A DNA stretch of 64,000 nt from Embleya scabrispora (GCF_002024165.1 NZ_MWQN01000001.1:1860001-1924000), one strand, 5' to 3'; counted from the first letter of the stretch, positions 1 through 8,522 are shown. The notes: generated from the sequence alone by a model not told the origin. A program made the numbers and translations.

Positions 1-1
1 G

Positions 2-1036
2 ACCCGACGCCGGCCGGCGCTGCCACCCCTGCTCTGTGCGGGCGGGCTGCTGGTCGGCGCGGTCGTCCTCGGGCTGATCGTGGGCGCGGCCGATCTGCCC
101 GTGCGCGGAGTGTGCCTGGCGCTGCTCGACGAGTTGCCGTTCGTACACCTGGACCACGGACTGACCCCGGTGCAGTACGCCGTGCTGATGGACCTGCGGC
201 TGCCGCGCGTGCTGGCCGCGGTGACCGTGGGCGGGCTGCTCGCCCTGGCCGGGGCGGGGTATCAGGGCGTCTTCCGCAATCCGCTGGCCGACCCGTACCT
301 GCTCGGCGCGGCCTCCGGCGCGGGGCTGGGCGCGACGCTGGTGATCGTGTACGCCCACGGGGACAGCGTGGGCGGTGTGCCGGTGGTGCCGCTCGCCTCC
401 TTCGTCGGGGCGATGGGCGGGGTGCTGCTCGCGTATGCCATCGGCGCGACCTCGAACCGCTCCGGCGGCACCGCGAACCTGGTCCTGGCGGGTGTGGCGG
501 TCGCCCAGTTCCTGGCCGCCGCGCAGACCTACGTCCAGTCCGCCAACACCGACGAACTGCGCCGGATCTACTCGTGGCTCTTCGGCCGGCTGTCCGGGAT
601 CGGCTGGGCCGACCTGCGCATGGTCCTGCCGTACGCCCTGCTCAGCACGGTGGTGCTGGTCCTGCACGGCCGCCTCCTGGACGTGATGTCGGTGGGCGAC
701 GAGGAGGCGGCGGGCCTGGGTGTCCGGGCCGGCCGGGTCCGGCTGGTGGTGCTGCTCGCCGCGTCCCTCGCCACCGCGTCGGCGGTCGCGATCAGCGGCC
801 TGATCGGCTTCGTCGGCATCGTCGTGCCGCACCTCGTGCGCCGCTTCGTCGGCGGCAGCTACCGGCGGGTGTTGCCGATGTCGCTGCTGTGCGGGGCCAC
901 GTTCCTGGTCCTGACCGACGTGCTCGCCCGCACCCTGACCGCGCCCGGCGAACTGCCGATCGGCGTGGTCACCGCGTTCGTCGGCGCGCCGTTCTTCGTC
1001 CTCGTGCTGCGCGGCACCCGGAAGGTGGACGTGTGA
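2..1036 (+). CDS. FecCD-family iron(III)-siderophore/haem ABC permease, 5' end cut by window edge
   Basis: Integral membrane permease of the BtuC/FecCD family, which moves iron-siderophore, haem or cobalamin through the inner membrane together with a cytoplasmic ATPase. The frame is open from base 2, and the residues before the first internal GTG at position 80 already form a hydrophobic helix, so the true start lies to the left of the window. About 345 residues are visible with about ten hydrophobic segments; the family motif GNPLADPYLLG-like region appears as FRNPLADPYLLGAASGAGLG, and the C-terminal half carries the conserved ISGLIGFVGIVVPHLVR stretch that contacts the ATPase. The stop overlaps the start of the ATPase gene by four bases (GTGA), so the two are translationally coupled. 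The substrate cannot be told from sequence; the binding protein is presumably upstream, outside the window. Confidence 0.93.
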   Translation, partial: TRRRPALPPLLCAGGLLVGAVVLGLIVGAADLPVRGVCLALLDELPFVHLDHGLTPVQYAVLMDLRLPRVLAAVTVGGLLALAGAGYQGVFRNPLADPYLLGAASGAGLGATLVIVYAHGDSVGGVPVVPLASFVGAMGGVLLAYAIGATSNRSGGTANLVLAGVAVAQFLAAAQTYVQSANTDELRRIYSWLFGRLSGIGWADLRMVLPYALLSTVVLVLHGRLLDVMSVGDEEAAGLGVRAGRVRLVVLLAASLATASAVAISGLIGFVGIVVPHLVRRFVGGSYRRVLPMSLLCGATFLVLTDVLARTLTAPGELPIGVVTAFVGAPFFVLVLRGTRKVDV

Positions 1037-1839
1037 GCGCGCGCCTGTCGCTGCGCGCGGCCGGGGTCGACCGGGACGGGGTCCCCGTGTTGCGCGACGT
1101 GCGCGCCGACGTCGAGCCGGGCGAGTGGGTGGCGGTCATCGGCCCCAACGGCGCCGGCAAGTCCACCCTCCTCAAGGCGGTCGCCGGCCTGCTCCCCCAC
1201 ATGGGCGAGATCACCGTGGCGGGCCGCCCGGTCCGCGGCCTCTCCGCCCGGGAGTCGGCCCGAACCATCGCCTACACGGCCCAGAACCCGGTCGTGCCCG
1301 ACCGGATGCCCGTCCACGAGTACGTCCTCCTCGGCCGCACCCCCCACCTGGGGTACCTGGCCCGCCCGGGTCGCCGGGACCGCGCCATCGCGAGCGAGGT
1401 GATCGACCGCCTCGACCTGGGCCGTTTCGCCGACCGCGACGTGGGCCGGCTCTCCGGCGGCGAACGGCAGCGCGTGGTGCTGGCCCGCGCCCTGGCCCAG
1501 CAGGCGCCGGTGCTGCTCCTGGACGAGCCGACCACCGCCCTCGACCTGGGCCACCAGCAGCAGGTCCTGGAACTGGTCGACACGCTGCGGATCACCGACG
1601 GCCTGACCGTCCTGACCACCCTGCACGACCTGGGCGTGGCCGCCCAGTACGCGGACCGCCTGCTGATGCTGGTAGGCGGCCGAGCGGTGTCCTCCGGCCC
1701 GCCCGCCGACGTACTCACCCCCGACACGATCGCCGAGCACTACCAGGCGAGCGTCACCGTCGACAGGGGCCCGGACGGCCGCCCCCGGGTCCACCCGATC
1801 CGCCCGAGACACGGCAACGGGCGAGACGGCATCGAGTAA
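1033..1839 (+). CDS. ABC transporter ATP-binding protein (FecE/FepC type)
   Basis: Cytoplasmic ATPase that powers the preceding FecCD-type permease. It is 268 residues long, normal for the family. The Walker A motif GPNGAGKST starts near residue 37, the signature LSGGERQR near residue 140, the Walker B segment VLLLDEPTTALD follows about 20 residues later, and the H-loop lies in TTLHDLG. The start is the GTG at 1033, inside the stop of the permease gene. The product is therefore almost certainly an iron-complex or cobalamin importer ATPase; the exact substrate is unknown. A non-coding, repeat-rich stretch of more than 1.2 kb follows. Confidence 0.93.
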   Translation: MSARLSLRAAGVDRDGVPVLRDVRADVEPGEWVAVIGPNGAGKSTLLKAVAGLLPHMGEITVAGRPVRGLSARESARTIAYTAQNPVVPDRMPVHEYVLLGRTPHLGYLARPGRRDRAIASEVIDRLDLGRFADRDVGRLSGGERQRVVLARALAQQAPVLLLDEPTTALDLGHQQQVLELVDTLRITDGLTVLTTLHDLGVAAQYADRLLMLVGGRAVSSGPPADVLTPDTIAEHYQASVTVDRGPDGRPRVHPIRPRHGNGRDGIE

Positions 1840-1928
1840 CGACGCCGGCCGCCCCACGAAGACCGCAGGCACGGAACGGAGGAAGCGACAGGCACGAAGG
1901 AGCGGGGCGAAGTCGTGTGGGCAACGCG

Positions 1929-2072
1929 ACTCCGGACCGTAAACGCATCGCAGGCCAGGCACCGGACCCGGGTCGAGGCCGCAGCCTGACTCCGGACCCG
2001 AAACGCAACGCAACGCAACGCAAGCCAAGCACCAGACCCGAGTCGAAACCGCAGCCTGACTCCGGACCGGAA
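1929..2072 (+). repeat. tandem duplication, about 60-70 bp unit
   Basis: Two head-to-tail copies of a unit that begins GACTCCGGACC and ends GTCGAGGCCGCAGCCT (first copy 1929-1988, second copy about 1989-2058, then a third partial start at 2059). The second copy carries a small internal expansion of the pentamer AACGC (four repeats). It lies in the long non-coding gap after the ABC ATPase gene. No gene is evident in it; the open frames that cross it have no recognisable protein content. Confidence 0.75.
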
Positions 2073-2077
2073 TCGTG

Positions 2078-2646
2078 TCGGCGGCGGCGGCTTTTTATTG
2101 GGCGCTCCGCGCCGGCTCGCGAGGCACCACTTTTCTGCTCCCCCGCTTCGCTCCTCCGCAGAAAAGCGGCCCCTCGCTCGGGGTCGGCTGTCCCTCCGCT
2201 TCGCTCCGGGCCATCCGACCCACAACACCGCGGCTCCGCCGCTCTCCGCGCTTCGCGCGTCGATCGCGTGGGCAGCCCCTCTCGTGGGCGCTGACGCGCC
2301 ACGGGGGACGAGCGGTCGAGACGCCAGGCTCGCGACACGACGCGGACCCCACCCGAACCGGCCACCGCCACGACACGGGCCTTGCCCGGTGACCCGAGTC
2401 GTTGGTGTATCCCGTCGGCGCGTCAGCGCCCACGACCCTGGTCGAGGTGGTGATCGACGCGCGCAGCGCGGAGAGCGGCGGAGCCGCCGCTTGTTTTTTG
2501 GGCTGGGCGACCCGGAGCGAAGCGGAGGGGCGCACAGCCGCGAGCGGGGTGCCGCTTTTCTGCGGAGGAGCGAAGCGGGGGAGCAGAAAAGCGGTGCCTC
2601 GCGAGCCGGCGCGAAGCGCCCAACAAAAAGCCGCCGCCGCCACCAC
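2078..2646. repeat. pair of ~225-bp imperfect inverted repeats with nested hairpins
   Basis: The left arm (about 2078-2304) matches the reverse complement of the right arm (about 2415-2646) nearly base for base over most of its length, with a ~110-bp spacer. Matching blocks include the outer GGCGGCGGCGGCTTTTT, then CGCGCCGGCTCGCGAGGCAC, the segment TTTTCTGCTCCCCCGC followed by TTCGCTCCTCCGCAGAAAAG, and the inner CGTGGGCGCTGACGCG. Each arm also folds on itself: TTTTCTGC pairs with GCAGAAAA about 20 bases away. Long frames run through it only because it is GC-rich; their products are arginine/alanine-rich and unlike known proteins. It could be a transposase-less (MITE-like) element or a decayed insertion. 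It ends about 450 bp before fasR. Confidence 0.85.
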
Positions 2647-3096
2647 GACCCCGGCCCACCCGACGCGCTCACCTCACGACTCTGCTCACGCACGCACCTC
2701 ACCTCACGACTCTGCCCACCCCAACAGCCCACCTCACACCCCCGCCCACCCACGCAGCTCACTTCACAACTCACCTCGCGCCCTGCTCCCCCACCCAACC
2801 CACTTCGCTCCCCGCTCCTTCACTCACCCAACTCACTCGCGACTCCCCCGCCCACGCAGCTCCCTTCAGGCCCCCACCACACAACTCACTCCACAACTCC
2901 GCTCACTCGTTCACGACCCGTCCACCCACACAACCCACCTCACACCCGCGCCCACCCCACACAACTCACGCCCCGCCCCCTCGCCCACCCCATCCCACAC
3001 GCCCCACACCCCTCGCCCACCCCACCCCACACCCCCACACCCCACCCAAACCCAACCCCCGGCGCTCCCGCCTGTCCGGCAGAGGACAATGGCCCC
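2647..3096. other. non-coding, G-poor CA-rich tract upstream of fasR
   Basis: About 400 bases of the plus strand are almost without G and consist of C, A and T, with degenerate direct copies of CTCACCTCACGACTCTGC near 2668-2720 and many CACCCCAC-type runs up to about 3060. Such strand asymmetry is far outside the base composition of the surrounding genes. I see no gene in it. The last 30 bases must contain the fasR ribosome-binding region (AGAGGA at 3081-3086). Confidence 0.7.
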
Positions 3097-4263
3097 GTGA
3101 GCCCCCAACCCGACCTCCGTGCCGCGACCGTCCGCAGGCTCGAGAAATCCGCCGGCGCTCTGGCGGGCGCGGCGCTCGCGAGGATGGACGAGGCGCTTCC
3201 CTGGTACCGGAACATGCCCGCCGACAACCGGTCCTGGATCGGCCTGGTGGCCCAGGCCGGCATCTCCGCGTTCACCGAGTGGTTCCGGCATCCGGAGACC
3301 CCGCAGAAGGTCAGCGCCGACGTGTTCGGCACGGCGCCGCGCGAATTGACCCGCACCATCACGCTGCCGCACACGGTCGAGTTGATCCGCACCACGATCG
3401 AGGTGGTCGAGGCGGAGATCGCCACCCTGGCCGCGCCCGGCTACGAGCAGGAGTTGCGCGAGTCGCTGCTGCTGTACTCCCGGGAGATCGCCTTCGCCAC
3501 CGCGCAGGTGTACGCGCACGCCGCCGAGACGCGCGGCGCGTGGGACGCCCGCCTGGAGGCCCTGGTGGTGCACTCGCTGCTGCGCGGCGAGGCCGACGAG
3601 GGCATCCTGTCCCGGGCCTCGGCGCTCGGCTGGGGCTCGCCGGACTCGGTCATGGTCGTGGTGGGCAACGCCCCGGACGCCGACGCCCAGGAGGTCGTCG
3701 ACGGCATCCACCGGGCGGGCCGACACGCCCGGCTGAACGTGCTCACCGGGGTGCAGGGCGAGCGGCTCGTGGTGATCCTCGGCGGCACCGACGACCCGAT
3801 CCGCGCGACCCGGTCGCTGATCGGCCAGTTCGCCCCCGGTCCGGTGGTGGTCGGCCCCCAGGTGCCCGACCTGTTGGCCGCCGTGCGCTCCGCCCAGGCC
3901 GCGATGTCGGGACACCGCGCGTGCGTGGCCTGGCCCGACGCGCCGCGCCCGGTTTCCGCGGACGATCTCCTGCCCGAGCGCGCGCTCGCGGGAGACGACG
4001 AGGCCCGGGAGCAGTTGGTGGAGGAGATCTACATACCCCTGCACGCGGCCGGCTCCGCGCTCCTGGAGACGCTCTCCGTCTACCTGGAGCAGGCGGCGAG
4101 TCTCGAAGGAGCCGCCCGGATGCTCTTCGTCCACCCCAATACCGTGCGCTACCGGCTGCGACGCGTCGTGGACGTCACCGGCCTCGTACCGACCGAGACC
4201 CGTTCCGCATTCACCCTCCAGGTCTCGCTGATCCTCGGCCGACTGGCCGCGATCGAGAGCTAG
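3097..4263 (+). CDS. fasR: FasR-like PucR-type transcriptional activator of fatty acid synthesis
   Basis: Cytoplasmic DNA-binding regulator of 388 residues. The C-terminal part holds a PucR-type helix-turn-helix (about residues 325-385, with LSVYLEQAASLEGAARMLF and HPNTVRYRLRR), preceded by a regulator-type middle domain. In Streptomyces, FasR of this family lies immediately upstream of the fabD-fabH-acpP-fabF operon and activates it; the gene order here is the same, which is the main reason for the name. The start is the GTG at 3097, with AGAGGA about ten bases upstream; the same frame stays open for another 1 kb upstream, but that sequence is repeat DNA and is not coding. It ends 97 bp before fabD, and that gap contains a likely binding site. 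Confidence 0.88.
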   Translation: MSPQPDLRAATVRRLEKSAGALAGAALARMDEALPWYRNMPADNRSWIGLVAQAGISAFTEWFRHPETPQKVSADVFGTAPRELTRTITLPHTVELIRTTIEVVEAEIATLAAPGYEQELRESLLLYSREIAFATAQVYAHAAETRGAWDARLEALVVHSLLRGEADEGILSRASALGWGSPDSVMVVVGNAPDADAQEVVDGIHRAGRHARLNVLTGVQGERLVVILGGTDDPIRATRSLIGQFAPGPVVVGPQVPDLLAAVRSAQAAMSGHRACVAWPDAPRPVSADDLLPERALAGDDEAREQLVEEIYIPLHAAGSALLETLSVYLEQAASLEGAARMLFVHPNTVRYRLRRVVDVTGLVPTETRSAFTLQVSLILGRLAAIES

Positions 4264-4273
4264 TCCTCCCCTA

Positions 4274-4292
4274 TTTGTACGAACCCAACAAA
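4274..4292. promoter_or_regulatory. candidate FasR operator / fab operon control site
   Basis: An inverted repeat TTTGT-N9-ACAAA lies in the 97-bp gap between fasR and fabD, in an AT-richer patch otherwise unusual here. FasR proteins of Streptomyces are known to bind the fabD upstream region, so this dyad is the best candidate; assignment is by position and symmetry only. Confidence 0.5.
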
Positions 4293-4360
4293 GTCACCAT
4301 CGGATCTTCGTCCCTGCCGATAAGGGGATGCCACCCCCCGCAGGAGAGAGGCTTGACCTC

Positions 4361-5314
4361 GTGCTCGTACTCGTCGCCCCCGGACAGGGCGCTCAGACGC
4401 CCGGATTCCTCGCCCCCTGGCTCGACCTCGACGGCGCGGCCGATCGGCTGCGCTGGTGGTCGGCCGTCACCGGCCTCGACCTGATCCACTACGGCACCAA
4501 GGCCGACGCCGACGAGATCCGGGACACGGCGGTGGCCCAGCCGCTGCTCGTCGCCTCGGGTCTGGCGGCCGCGCTCGCGCTGTTCCCGCAGCCCGACGAC
4601 GTCCCCGACGTGGTCGGCGCCGCCGCCGGCCACAGCGTCGGCGAGCTGACCGCCGCGGCCGCCACCGGGGTGATCACCGCCGAGACGGCGCTGACCCTGG
4701 TACGCGAGCGGGGCCGGGCGATGGCCGCCGCCGCCGCGGTCACGCAGACCGGGATGAGCGCGGTCCTGGGCGGCGACCCCGAGACAGTGCTCGCCAAGAT
4801 CGCCGAGCACGGTCTGACCCCGGCGAACATGAACGGCGCGGGCCAGATCGTCGCCGCCGGCACCCTGGAGCAGTTGGCCGCGTTCGCCGCCGACCCGCCG
4901 GAGAAGGCCCGCCTGCGACCGCTGGCCGTGGCCGGCGCGTTCCACACCGAGCACATGGCACCTGCGGTGAGCCGCCTGGCCGAACTGGTCCCCGGCGTGA
5001 CCGTGCGCGACCCGAGCGTCCCGTTCCTGTCCAACTCCGACGGCACCGTGCTGCGCGACGGCCACGACGTGGTCGCGCGCCTGGTCAGCCAGGTCTCCAA
5101 CCCGGTCCGCTGGGACCTGTGCATGGAGACCATGAAGGCCCTGGGCGTGACCGGCCTGATCGAGGTCGCCCCGGCCGGCACCCTGACCGCTCTGGCCAAG
5201 CGCGCCCTGCCGGGCGTGGAGACGGTCGCGCTGAAGACCCCGGACGACCTCGAGGCCGCCCGGAGGCTGGTCGAGGCACACGGCGGCCCGGCCGCCCCCC
5301 AGAGCCCGTCGTGA
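4361..5314 (+). CDS. fabD: malonyl-CoA:ACP S-malonyltransferase
   Basis: Transfers malonyl from CoA to the phosphopantetheine of acyl carrier protein, supplying extender units for fatty acid (and in this group often polyketide) synthesis. It has 317 residues. The nucleophile motif GHSVGE lies near residues 88-93 and the catalytic histidine in GAFHTEHM near residue 195. I chose the GTG at 4361 (product begins with LVLVAPGQGAQTPG) because AGGAGAGAGG stands 8-18 bases upstream; an ATG at 4328 is in frame but has no binding site and would add eleven non-homologous residues. First gene of the fabD-fabH-acpP-fabF operon. Confidence 0.96.
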   Translation: MLVLVAPGQGAQTPGFLAPWLDLDGAADRLRWWSAVTGLDLIHYGTKADADEIRDTAVAQPLLVASGLAAALALFPQPDDVPDVVGAAAGHSVGELTAAAATGVITAETALTLVRERGRAMAAAAAVTQTGMSAVLGGDPETVLAKIAEHGLTPANMNGAGQIVAAGTLEQLAAFAADPPEKARLRPLAVAGAFHTEHMAPAVSRLAELVPGVTVRDPSVPFLSNSDGTVLRDGHDVVARLVSQVSNPVRWDLCMETMKALGVTGLIEVAPAGTLTALAKRALPGVETVALKTPDDLEAARRLVEAHGGPAAPQSPS

Positions 5315-5387
5315 CCCTCGTCGCGACACCCGCTCTGCACCCGGCCGCGAACCCACCCGGCCTCGAACCCGTACGGGAGGACCACGC

Positions 5388-6398
5388 GTGACCGCAACCA
5401 TCACCCCCCGCGCCGGAGCCGCGCACGCGCGCATCCTCGGCGTCGGCGGTTACCGCCCGGCCCGGATCGTGCCCAACTCCGAGTTGGTGGACCGGATCGA
5501 CTCCTCCGACGAGTGGATCCAGTCCCGTTCCGGGATCCGGACCCGGCGCTGGGCCTCCCCCGAGGAGACCGTCGCCGAGATGTCCGTCGCGGCGGCCGGC
5601 AAGGCCCTCGCACACGCGGGTCTGGACGCCTCGCAGGTCGGCTGCGTGATCGTCTCGACGGTCACCCACCTCAAGCAGACCCCGGCGATCGCCACCGAGA
5701 TCGCCCACCGCCTGGGCGCGGGCGGCGGCCGGGCGGCGGCGTTCGACGTCTCCGCGGCCTGCGCGGGCTTTTGCTACGGCGTCTCGCTGGCCAGTGACAT
5801 GGTCCGCGGCGGCAGCGCCGAGTACGTCCTGGTGATCGGCGTCGAGCGGCTGAGCGACCTGACCAACCTGTCCGACCGGGGCACCGCGTTCATCTTCGGC
5901 GACGGCGCGGGCGCCGTGGTGATCGGCCCCTCGAACACCCCGGGCATCGGCCCCGTGGTGTGGGGTTCGGACGGTTCCCAGTCCGAGGCGATCACCCAGA
6001 CCGTCGACTGGAACGACCTGCGCGACGACCGCGAACAGGAGTTCCCCACGCTCAAGATGGAGGGCCAGAAGGTCTTCCGCTGGGCCGTGTGGGAGATGGC
6101 CAAGGTCTGCGAGCAGGCCCTGGACGCGGCCGGCGTCAAGGCCGAGGACCTGGACGCGTTCATCCCGCACCAGGCCAACATGCGGATCACCGACGCGATG
6201 ATCAAGGCGCTCAAGCTGCCCCCCGAGGTGCCGGTCGCCCGCGACATCGCCGAGAACGGCAACACCTCCGCCGCGTCCATTCCGCTCGCCATGGAGCGCA
6301 TGCTCGAAAGCGGCGAAGCGGTCAGCGGCGGAACCGCGTTGATCATGGGATTCGGGGCCGGCCTCGTGTACGCGGGGCAGGTCATTACGCTTCCGTAG
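5388..6398 (+). CDS. fabH: beta-ketoacyl-ACP synthase III
   Basis: Starts fatty acid chains by condensing an acyl-CoA with malonyl-ACP; in actinomycetes the primer is often branched. The 336-residue protein shows the thiolase-fold triad: Cys125 in SAACAGFCYG, His261 in HQANMR and Asn292 in NGNTSAAS. The GTG start is preceded by GGGAGG. It sits 73 bp after fabD and 84 bp before acpP, in the order known from Streptomyces. Confidence 0.97.
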   Translation: MTATITPRAGAAHARILGVGGYRPARIVPNSELVDRIDSSDEWIQSRSGIRTRRWASPEETVAEMSVAAAGKALAHAGLDASQVGCVIVSTVTHLKQTPAIATEIAHRLGAGGGRAAAFDVSAACAGFCYGVSLASDMVRGGSAEYVLVIGVERLSDLTNLSDRGTAFIFGDGAGAVVIGPSNTPGIGPVVWGSDGSQSEAITQTVDWNDLRDDREQEFPTLKMEGQKVFRWAVWEMAKVCEQALDAAGVKAEDLDAFIPHQANMRITDAMIKALKLPPEVPVARDIAENGNTSAASIPLAMERMLESGEAVSGGTALIMGFGAGLVYAGQVITLP

Positions 6399-6482
6399 TC
6401 CCCCGTCGGTCGCCGTGAGGCACCGATCGGACGCGCAGCACAGCTTTACCGTCACCGCAAGAGATTCCAATCAAGGAGCATC

Positions 6483-6728
6483 ATGGCTAGCCAGGAGCAG
6501 GTCCTCGAGGGCCTCGCCGACATCGTCAACGAGATCGCCGGCGTCCCCCAGGACGAGGTCGAGCTGGACAAGTCCTTCATCGACGACCTGGACGTGGACT
6601 CGCTGTCGATGGTCGAGGTCGTCGTGGCGGCCGAGGAGAAGTTCGAGGTCAAGATCCCGGACGACGACGTCAAGGGCCTCAAGACCGTCCGCGACGCGGT
6701 GGACTACATCGTCAAGGCCGCCGCCTAG
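6483..6728 (+). CDS. acpP: acyl carrier protein
   Basis: Small acidic carrier protein (81 residues) that holds growing acyl chains on a 4'-phosphopantetheine arm. The attachment serine is Ser40 in DDLDVDSLSMVE. The ATG start has AAGGAG nine bases upstream. Located between fabH and fabF, as expected for the primary fatty acid synthase ACP rather than a polyketide one. A strong hairpin lies between it and fabF. Confidence 0.97.
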   Translation: MASQEQVLEGLADIVNEIAGVPQDEVELDKSFIDDLDVDSLSMVEVVVAAEEKFEVKIPDDDVKGLKTVRDAVDYIVKAAA

Positions 6729-6752
6729 GTCGGATGTAGCGCCGGTCGTTCT

Positions 6753-6785
6753 CCGGGCCGGACCGCGTTCGCGCGTCCGGCCCGG
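6753..6785. other. intercistronic hairpin between acpP and fabF
   Basis: A perfect 11-bp stem (CCGGGCCGGAC paired with GTCCGGCCCGG) with an 11-base loop. It has no T-run, so it may act as an attenuator or as an RNA-stabilising structure at the acpP 3' end, allowing more ACP than FabF to be made. Function is inferred from position only. Confidence 0.6.
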
Positions 6786-6873
6786 TCCGTCGCAGTCACA
6801 CCACGGGCCCCGGCATCGCCGCACCCTCGGCGCGCCGGACCGCCCGAACCCCCAGCGTGAGAGTGAGAAGACA

Positions 6874-8175
6874 GTGAAGTCGACCGAGCGCAACGACGCC
6901 ACGCGGGCCGTGGTGGTCACCGGTCTGGGTGCGACCACGCCGGTCGGCGGCGATGTCGCGACCACGTGGTCCGCGCTGCTCGCGGGCACGTCCGGCGCGC
7001 GGGCGCTGACCGAGGAATGGGCCGAGCAACTGCCGGTCACCTTCGCCGCGCGGATCGCGGTCGAACCCCTCGAGGTCATGCCGAAGGTCGAGGCGCGGCG
7101 CCTGGACCGCTCCGGCCAGTTCGCCATGATCGCCGCGCGCGAGGCCTGGCTCGACGCCGGCTACGCCGCGAAGAACACCGCGCCCGAGGACGCCCCGGAC
7201 GCCCTCGTGGTGGACCCGACCCGCCTGGGTGTGGTCATCGCCTCCGGCATCGGCGGCGTCACCACCCTGCTCGACGCGTGGGACACCTTCCACGAGAAGG
7301 GCCCGCGCCGGGTCGGCCCGCTGACCGTGCCGATGCTCATGCCCAACAGCCCGGCGGCCAACGTCGGCATCGAGCTGGGCGCGCGGGCCGGTGTGCACAC
7401 CCCCGTGAGCGCGTGCGCGTCCGGCGCCGAGGCGGTCGCCTACGGCCTGGAGATGATCCGCTCGGGCCGCGCCGACGTGGTGGTCTGCGGCGGCACCGAG
7501 GCCGCGATCCACCCGCTGCCGATGGCCGCGTTCGCGAACATGATGGCGATGTCCAAGCGCAACGACGAGCCGCAGCGCGCGTCCCGCCCGTACGACAAGG
7601 GCCGCGACGGCTTCGTGATGGGCGAGGGCGCCGGCGTCCTGATCCTGGAGAGCGCCGAGCACGCGGCGGCCCGCGGGGCGCGCGTGTACGCCGAGGTCGC
7701 GGGCGCCGGCCTCAGCTCCGACGGCCACCACATCGCCCAGCCCGAGCCCACCGGCCGCGACATCGCCCGTGCGATGGCGCTCGCCCTGGCCGACGGCGGC
7801 CTGGAGCCGCAGGAGATCGTGCACGTCAACGCGCACGGCACCTCGACCCCGGCGGGCGACGTCACCGAGCTCAAGGCGATCCGCGCGACGCTCGGCGACG
7901 CGGCGGCCGACAAGGTCACCGTCACCAGCACCAAGTCGATGACCGGTCACCTGCTCGGCGGCACCGGCGCGGTCGAGTCGGTGGCCACCGTACTCGCCCT
8001 GCACCACCGCCTCGCGCCGCCCACGATCAACGTCGACGACCTCGACGACGAGGTCGACCTGGACATCGTGCGGGGCGAGCCGCGCACGCTGCCCGACGGC
8101 GCGATCGCGGCGCTGAACAACTCGTTCGGCTTCGGCGGACACAACGTCGTGGTCGCCTTCCGCAGCTTCGAGTAA
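6874..8175 (+). CDS. fabF: beta-ketoacyl-ACP synthase II
   Basis: Condensing enzyme that extends acyl-ACP with malonyl-ACP. It has 433 residues with the Cys-His-His catalytic set: Cys181 in VSACASGAEA, His321 in NAHGTSTPAGD and His359 in SMTGHLLGGTGA. The GTG at 6874 is chosen because the product then begins at the conserved VVVTGLG strand with a short leader, and GTGAGAAG precedes it. Last gene of the fab operon; a strong terminator follows at 8197. The presence of the active-site cysteine rules out a chain-length-factor paralogue. Confidence 0.96.
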   Translation: MKSTERNDATRAVVVTGLGATTPVGGDVATTWSALLAGTSGARALTEEWAEQLPVTFAARIAVEPLEVMPKVEARRLDRSGQFAMIAAREAWLDAGYAAKNTAPEDAPDALVVDPTRLGVVIASGIGGVTTLLDAWDTFHEKGPRRVGPLTVPMLMPNSPAANVGIELGARAGVHTPVSACASGAEAVAYGLEMIRSGRADVVVCGGTEAAIHPLPMAAFANMMAMSKRNDEPQRASRPYDKGRDGFVMGEGAGVLILESAEHAAARGARVYAEVAGAGLSSDGHHIAQPEPTGRDIARAMALALADGGLEPQEIVHVNAHGTSTPAGDVTELKAIRATLGDAAADKVTVTSTKSMTGHLLGGTGAVESVATVLALHHRLAPPTINVDDLDDEVDLDIVRGEPRTLPDGAIAALNNSFGFGGHNVVVAFRSFE

Positions 8176-8196
8176 GGCTCCGTCGTCGTACACCCG

Positions 8197-8234
8197 TTCG
8201 TGCCCCCGTCGCGGATCTCGCGGCGGGGGCACGA
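8197..8234 (+). terminator. terminator of the fab operon
   Basis: A 17-base arm TTCGTGCCCCCGTCGCG pairs with CGCGGCGGGGGCACGAA with one G-T wobble and a very short loop, 22 bp after the fabF stop. No U-tract follows, as is usual for actinobacterial terminators. Confidence 0.85.
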
Positions 8235-8436
8235 ATGTTCGCGGCCGAATCCGGCGCGGCGCACCGGGGAGTCGACGTGCCCTCGAGTACTCGGGTACCG
8301 GCGCCGCCCGACCCGGGGCAATCCGCAAAAGGGACGAATTCCCCACGCCGGGGCGATCGTTCGACCCGCCGGAACCCCGGGGCGCATTTGCCGACAGCCC
8401 GCTCCGACGGCCGCTCTCGGCCCCAAGGCGGAGACG
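8235..8436. other. intergenic, nothing recognised
   Basis: About 200 bases between the fab terminator and the next hairpin. I see no conserved protein, RNA gene or repeat here. Confidence 0.5.
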
Positions 8437-8473
8437 CGAGCGACCCTTCCGGATGATTCGGGAGGGCCGCTCG
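8437..8473. terminator. hairpin, probable terminator of the DUF3145 gene
   Basis: CGAGCGACCCTTCC pairs with GGGAGGGCCGCTCG (two wobble pairs, ten-base loop). It lies 50 bp beyond the stop of the minus-strand DUF3145 gene, between it and the convergent fab operon. Confidence 0.65.
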
Positions 8474-8522
8474 TATCGGTATGTCTATACGCATGTCTTC
8501 GTCTCGGGGATCCCCCGCGTGC

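Noticed and set aside
2098-3096. A long open frame running into FasR from upstream
   Set aside because: It consists of translated inverted repeats and a CA-rich tract; the FasR homology begins at the GTG at 3097 with a ribosome-binding site.
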